Positions 60,014-64,000 of a stretch of DNA of 64,000 nucleotides are shown piece after piece. The notes beneath the pieces are model-generated. The model saw only the letters and a list, made by a program, of their open reading frames with translations, was not told where the DNA came from and did not search any database. Every line of letters begins with the position of its first letter. The stretch's first letter is position 1. The translations under genes were made by a program, and so were the position numbers. Source of the stretch: Donghicola sp041224595 (lineage in GTDB: Bacteria > Pseudomonadota > Alphaproteobacteria > Rhodobacterales > Rhodobacteraceae); the NCBI RefSeq assembly GCF_041224595.1, contig NZ_JBGFGN010000151.1:1-64000 (forward strand), given 5' to 3'.

Positions 60014-60747
60014 GCACCCTTCTCGAAGTCTCCGGCGTCTCGGTCAGTTTTGACGGGTTCAAGGCGATCAACAATCTGTCCTTCCAGATCGGCAAGGCCG
60101 AACTGCGGGCGGTGATCGGTCCAAACGGCGCGGGTAAAACCACGTTCATGGACATCATCACCGGCAAAACCAAGCCCGACGAGGGCCGCGTGATCTGGGG
60201 GGATCGCTCGATCTCCTTGCTCGGGATGTCCGAAGCCAAGATCGCCCAAGAAGGCGTCTGCCGAAAATTCCAGAAACCCACGGTGTTCGAAGACCAAAGC
60301 GTCCGCGACAATCTGATGATGGCCCTGAAACGCGGCCGCTCTGTCTGGGACGTGTTGAAGTACCGCCCCGGTGCGGACAACGCGCGACTAGAGCAGCTGG
60401 CCGACGAAATTGGCTTGCTGAGTGAATTCTCGCGCCCGTCCGGCGAACTCAGCCACGGACAAAAACAGTGGCTCGAAATCGGGATGCTGCTGGCCCAAGA
60501 CCCGCAACTTTTGCTGGTGGACGAACCGGCTGCAGGCATGACGCCTGCAGAGCGGGAACACACCACCAATCTGCTGGTCGAGGCCGCTAAAACCCGCGCG
60601 GTCGTCGTGGTTGAGCACGATATGGAATTCATCCGCCGTCTGAACTGCAAGGTCACCGTGCTGCACGAAGGATCGGTTCTGGCCGAGGGCAGCTTGGACC
60701 ACGTGACCTCGAACCAAGAAGTCATTGACGTATATCTGGGACGCTGA
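60010..60747 (+). CDS. urtD: UrtD, urea ABC transporter ATPase
   Basis: A 245-residue ATPase of the LivG type. Walker A GPNGAGKTTFMDIITG, the UrtD-type signature LSHGQKQWLEIGMLL, Walker B LLLVDEPAAGMT and switch region VVVEHDMEFIRRL are intact. Overlap with urtC and a 3-base gap to urtE show one operon. Confidence 0.97.
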   Translation: MSTLLEVSGVSVSFDGFKAINNLSFQIGKAELRAVIGPNGAGKTTFMDIITGKTKPDEGRVIWGDRSISLLGMSEAKIAQEGVCRKFQKPTVFEDQSVRDNLMMALKRGRSVWDVLKYRPGADNARLEQLADEIGLLSEFSRPSGELSHGQKQWLEIGMLLAQDPQLLLVDEPAAGMTPAEREHTTNLLVEAAKTRAVVVVEHDMEFIRRLNCKVTVLHEGSVLAEGSLDHVTSNQEVIDVYLGR

Positions 60748-60750
60748 ACG

Positions 60751-61446
60751 ATGCTCTATGTTAACGATCTAACCCTGCATTACGGGCACAGCAAAATCCT
60801 GAATGGCATTTCGATGAACGCTATGACTGGTGAAATCACCTGTGTGATGGGACCTAACGGGGTTGGTAAAACCAGCCTGATCAAAGCGATCTCGGGAACG
60901 CACCCCCGCTCTGGCGGCACCGTCTCATTAGATGGCGAGGACCTGTCGGTTCTGCCTGCCCATGCCCTAGCGCAAAAGGGTATCGCAATTGTCCCACAGG
61001 GGCGCGACATCTTCCCCTTGCTCACGGTAAGGGAAAATCTGGAGATCGGGTTTGCTTGCCTGCCAAAAGAAGAGCACTTCGTACCCGACGAGATTTACGA
61101 ATTGTTTCCGGTGCTAAAAAAGATGACAGCGCGGCGCGGCGGGGACCTGTCTGGAGGGCAACAGCAGCAGTTGGCCATCGCGCGAGCGTTGATCACCAAA
61201 CCAAAACTCCTACTGCTGGACGAACCGACAGAGGGCATCCAGCCCAACATCATCCAGCACATCGGCGAGGTCATTAAACACCTGCGCAGCCAAGGGAAAA
61301 TGGCCATCGTTCTGGTTGAGCAGTACTTTGATTTTGCGTGGGATCTGGCGGACCAATTCGTCGCTTTGCGGCGCGGAGAAGTCATTCTCTCTAAAGCCAA
61401 GGGCGACACGACAAGGGACAAGGTCTTGGAGCTGGTCTCTGTCTAA
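60751..61446 (+). CDS. urtE: UrtE, urea ABC transporter ATPase
   Basis: A 231-residue ATPase of the LivF type. Walker A MGPNGVGKTSLIKAI, signature LSGGQQQQLAIARAL, Walker B LLLLDEPTEGIQPNI and VLVEQYFDFAWDLAD are all present. It ends the urt operon, just before a hairpin terminator. Confidence 0.97.
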   Translation: MLYVNDLTLHYGHSKILNGISMNAMTGEITCVMGPNGVGKTSLIKAISGTHPRSGGTVSLDGEDLSVLPAHALAQKGIAIVPQGRDIFPLLTVRENLEIGFACLPKEEHFVPDEIYELFPVLKKMTARRGGDLSGGQQQQLAIARALITKPKLLLLDEPTEGIQPNIIQHIGEVIKHLRSQGKMAIVLVEQYFDFAWDLADQFVALRRGEVILSKAKGDTTRDKVLELVSV

Positions 61447-61451
61447 GTCAA

Positions 61452-61477
61452 AAAGCGCGCCCGAAACGGCGCGCTTT
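61452..61477. terminator. Terminator of urtE (bidirectional)
   Basis: AAAGCGCGCC pairs with GGCGCGCTTT around CGAAAC. The T tail on the plus strand is short (TTTATC). The convergent DUF6985-like gene ends at 61491, beyond it. Confidence 0.75.
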
Positions 61478-61490
61478 ATCAGTTCTATGC

Positions 61491-62003
61491 TTAGGCGTTG
61501 CCAGCTGTAATCAGGCATCCCGCGTCATCGAGCAGGATCGCAACGCCAAATTCGGCATCCCATGCGCACTCCCCTGTCACCGAAATCATGATACGCTCCG
61601 AACCATCGGGGCCTGTTGCGCACATCAGGTGAACTTCGGTCAAGCTGACATAAGACATGATGTCTTTCGGACCTGTCGGGCCAGTAAGCCCCCAGCGCTT
61701 GCCCGAAACCTGCGCTTCTTTTGCGATGTGATCCGCCAGTGTATCGCCGGGAGATCCATACTCGACGGCAAAGTCCCGAGCCGCGCGCCACATATACTCC
61801 TGAATTCTCTCAATCAGACCGGCCGAGGAATTCTCGAAGTTGCGGATCGCAACAACTGCACGCTCACAGCTGCCACTTTCAAAGTACCCTTTCACGGGTA
61901 AGATGTCGTCATTTAGAAAGGGAACGCGGACCACTGCGGGCACGAGGGGGAATGTGGACGCAAGTGGATTTGCAGCCACGAATTGTAGTGCTGAATGAGC
62001 CAT
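61491..62003 (-). CDS. DUF6985-like soluble protein
   Basis: A 170-residue protein without signal or membrane segment. It has GSCERAVVAIRNFENSSAGL, a helical middle (IERIQEYMWRAARDFAVEYG) and a C-terminal GECAWDAEFGVAILLDDAG that resembles the CxWDxEHG pattern of DUF6985. Some members of that group sit near toxin or immunity genes; none is evident here. Its upstream sequence is AT-rich. No catalytic residues can be named. It lies alone between urtE and pnp. Confidence 0.65.
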   Translation of the reverse strand: MAHSALQFVAANPLASTFPLVPAVVRVPFLNDDILPVKGYFESGSCERAVVAIRNFENSSAGLIERIQEYMWRAARDFAVEYGSPGDTLADHIAKEAQVSGKRWGLTGPTGPKDIMSYVSLTEVHLMCATGPDGSERIMISVTGECAWDAEFGVAILLDDAGCLITAGNA

Positions 62004-62371
62004 TAAATTGGTACTCTTATTATATCTACTCGTTAACTCTCATTTTCAGATACAATATTATCTCTCATATGTCACCTAAACTGACACTTTATTACACAAG
62101 TTTATGCACAAGCGCGTATTAGATTTCGAAGCAAGACAAGAGAGACGCCGACGTACCCGCCCCGGTCGCTCGGTTCGCGACCTCTGTGTGACCATTTGAA
62201 ACGATCTCTTTCCCAAATAGGGAATTTCGTGTATGGCGGCCCAATCTGAGACGTGGTGCGCAGACCTCCGTACCGTGAAAGAGAATGATGATTGAGGTCG
62301 GCGGCAATGGGGCCGCCATGCAAACGGGAGCCCCAAGAGGGCTTGGAAGAGCTCCCAGCTAGGATACGCTG
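62004..62371. promoter_or_regulatory. Intergenic region with structured pnp leader
   Basis: Bases 62004-62110 are strongly AT-rich and hold the promoter side of the DUF6985-like gene. Nearer pnp, GGCGGC (62300-62305) pairs with GCCGCC (62312-62317), and GGGAGC (62326-62331) pairs with GCTCCC (62351-62356), enclosing CCAAG/CTTGG. The second structure ends 15 bases before the pnp ATG. Such stems recall RNase III/PNPase autoregulated pnp leaders. No convincing gene is seen here. Confidence 0.55.
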
Positions 62372-64000
62372 ATGTTCAACGAATTCAAAAAATCTATGCA
62401 GTGGGGCGAAGAGACCCTCACGCTGGAAACCGGTAAGGTTGCCCGCCAGGCAGACGGTACCGTGATCGCCACCTTGGGTGAGACCTCGGTTATGGCGAAC
62501 GTGACCTTTGCCAAAGAGGCAAAGCCGGGTCAGGACTTCTTCCCCCTGACCGTCCACTATCAGGAAAAATACTACGCAGCCGGTAAGATCCCCGGTGGCT
62601 TCTTCAAGCGCGAAGCCCGTCCCTCGGAAAAAGAGACCCTGACCGCGCGTCTGATCGACCGTCCGATCCGCCCTCTGTTCGTCTCGGGCTTCAAGCACGA
62701 AGTTCTGGTGATGTGCACCGTGCTGAGCCACGATCTGGTGAACGACCCCGACGTCGTTGCGATGATCGCTGCTTCGGCTGCTTTGACCCTGTCGGGCGTT
62801 CCCTTCATGGGTCCGATTGCTGGCGCGCGCGTTGGCTTCTCGAACGGTGAATACGTCCTGAACCCCTCGGTCGAGGATATGGATCACCTGCGCTCGAACC
62901 CCGAGCAGCGTCTGGACCTGGTCATCGCTGGCACCAAAGACGCCGTGATGATGGTGGAATCCGAAGCTTACGAGCTGACCGAAGAAGAAATGCTGGGTGC
63001 TGTCCAGTTCGGCCACGACGCAATCAAGCCTGTTGTTGATCTGATCATCAGCCTGGCCGAAGAGTGCGCGAAAGAGCCCTTTAACTTCGTCGCCCCCGAC
63101 TACAGCGATCTGTATGCCAAGGTCAAAGCCGCTGGCGAAGACCAGATGCGCGCAGCCTTCGCGATCAAAGACAAGCAAGAGCGCGTGAATGCTGTTGCCG
63201 CTGCCCGCGACGCAGTCAAGGCAGCCCTGACCGAGGAAGAGCTGGAAGACAGCAACCTTGGTTCGGCGTTCAAGAAGTTGGAAAGCTCGATCCTGCGCGG
63301 CGACGTCATCAACGGCGGTGCACGTATCGACGGCCGTTCGAACACCGACGTTCGCGCGATCTCGTCCGAGGTCGGCATTCTGCCCCGTACCCACGGTTCG
63401 GCTCTGTTCACCCGCGGCGAAACTCAGGGTCTGGTTGTGACCACTCTGGGCACCGGCGACGACGAGCAGATCATCGACGCGCTGCACGGCAATTCGCGTT
63501 CGAACTTCCTGCTGCACTACAACTTCCCTCCCTACTCGGTTGGTGAAGTGGGTCGCGTTGGTTCGCCCGGTCGCCGCGAAATCGGCCACGGCAAGCTGGC
63601 ATGGCGTGCGCTGCAGGCGGTTCTGCCCGCGGCAACCGACTTCCCCTACACCATCCGCGTTGTGTCCGAGATCACTGAATCGAACGGCTCGTCGTCGATG
63701 GCGTCGGTCTGCGGCGGTTCGCTGTCGATGATGGACGCAGGCGTTCCGCTGACCGCGCCTGTTGCTGGCGTTGCGATGGGTCTGATCCTGGAAGACGACG
63801 GCCGCTTTGCGGTTCTGACCGACATTCTGGGTGACGAAGATCACCTTGGTGACATGGACTTCAAAGTTGCAGGTACCGAAAACGGCATCACCTCGCTGCA
63901 GATGGACATCAAGGTTGCAGGCATCACCGCCGAGATCATGAAGCAAGCTCTGGCTCAGGCCAAGGACGGCCGCATGCACATTCTGGGTGAGATGTCGAAG
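62372..64000 (+). CDS. pnp: Polynucleotide phosphorylase, 3' part off the window
   Basis: The first 543 codons of a protein normally about 710 residues long; the frame stays open to the window edge. PNPase degrades RNA 3'-to-5' by phosphorolysis. The first RNase PH domain has GKVARQADGTVIATLGETSV and ARLIDRPIRPLF; the helical linker follows; the second, catalytic domain has GSALFTRGETQGLVVTTLG, RREIGHGKLAWRAL and ESNGSSSMASVCGGSLSMMD. AGGA lies 7 bases before ATG. The KH and S1 domains would lie beyond the edge. Confidence 0.98.
   Translation, partial: MFNEFKKSMQWGEETLTLETGKVARQADGTVIATLGETSVMANVTFAKEAKPGQDFFPLTVHYQEKYYAAGKIPGGFFKREARPSEKETLTARLIDRPIRPLFVSGFKHEVLVMCTVLSHDLVNDPDVVAMIAASAALTLSGVPFMGPIAGARVGFSNGEYVLNPSVEDMDHLRSNPEQRLDLVIAGTKDAVMMVESEAYELTEEEMLGAVQFGHDAIKPVVDLIISLAEECAKEPFNFVAPDYSDLYAKVKAAGEDQMRAAFAIKDKQERVNAVAAARDAVKAALTEEELEDSNLGSAFKKLESSILRGDVINGGARIDGRSNTDVRAISSEVGILPRTHGSALFTRGETQGLVVTTLGTGDDEQIIDALHGNSRSNFLLHYNFPPYSVGEVGRVGSPGRREIGHGKLAWRALQAVLPAATDFPYTIRVVSEITESNGSSSMASVCGGSLSMMDAGVPLTAPVAGVAMGLILEDDGRFAVLTDILGDEDHLGDMDFKVAGTENGITSLQMDIKVAGITAEIMKQALAQAKDGRMHILGEMSK

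Noticed and set aside
62102..63979. A 625-codon minus-strand open frame across pnp
   Set aside because: It is the antisense shadow of a highly biased pnp gene. The plus-strand frame has unmistakable PNPase domains, while this one has a low-complexity His/Gln/Arg-rich composition and no ribosome site.

Overview
The window is a chromosomal segment from an alphaproteobacterium, most likely a Rhodobacteraceae member of the Roseobacter type. This rests on the GC-rich sequence, very compact operons with many 1-4 base overlaps, the RpoE-ChrR singlet-oxygen module with its furan-fatty-acid-type regulon genes, a VPLPA-CTERM protein, lineage-typical families (DUF1674, DUF3035, DUF3775, DUF3833), a DinB with an N-terminal zinc-ribbon, and an NtrC-lineage style urease/urea ABC island. 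I see no insertion sequence, prophage, CRISPR array or rRNA. There is one tRNA, Val(GAC).

Layout. 1-3.6 kb: start of an off-edge gene, a VPLPA-CTERM protein, msrPQ (periplasmic methionine sulfoxide repair), a DUF302 protein and a fasciclin protein. 3.6-9.8 kb: clpB with a recognisable heat-shock promoter, pyrF, dinB, an N-formylglutamate amidohydrolase homologue, tRNA-Val and rpmJ. 9.9-21.4 kb: a long minus-strand operon coding a branched-chain-amino-acid-type ABC transporter, two CoA ligases and a small membrane protein, divergent from a hybrid histidine kinase/response regulator pair. 21.4-23.7 kb: histidine phosphatase, saccharopine dehydrogenase, DUF3775.

23.7-29.7 kb: the sigma-E (RpoE-ChrR) locus. 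Two divergent promoters matching the Rhodobacter sphaeroides RpoE consensus (TGATCC-N18-TAAGA) face each other between rpoE-chrR and a five-gene operon (FAD oxidoreductase, DUF1365, MFS, DUF3833, SDR). 29.7-42.4 kb: housekeeping genes on the minus strand: lytic transglycosylase, rmuC, an unknown gene, mutL, paired M16 peptidases, a DUF3035 lipoprotein, lspA, purH, heparinase II/III, rsmB; then DUF1674. 42.4-49.7 kb: a small periplasmic protein, dapB, rbfA, a DUF2233 protein, truB, two RTX-type calcium-binding proteins around DUF1643 and DUF5665 genes, then rpsO.

49.7-61.5 kb: a complete nitrogen island, ureDAB(X)CEFG with two non-standard small genes, divergent from urtABCDE (high-affinity urea uptake). 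It sits between rpsO and pnp, genes that are neighbours in most bacteria. 61.5-64 kb: a DUF6985-like protein, a structured leader, and the first 543 codons of pnp running off the right edge.

The points most worth following are the carboxylate-type LIV operon with its divergent two-component system, the two opposed sigma-E promoters, the 55-residue His-rich membrane peptide coupled to ureB (too short for usual ORF cut-offs), the RTX/DUF1643/DUF5665 block, and the matching 11-bp hairpins behind both substrate-binding-protein genes.
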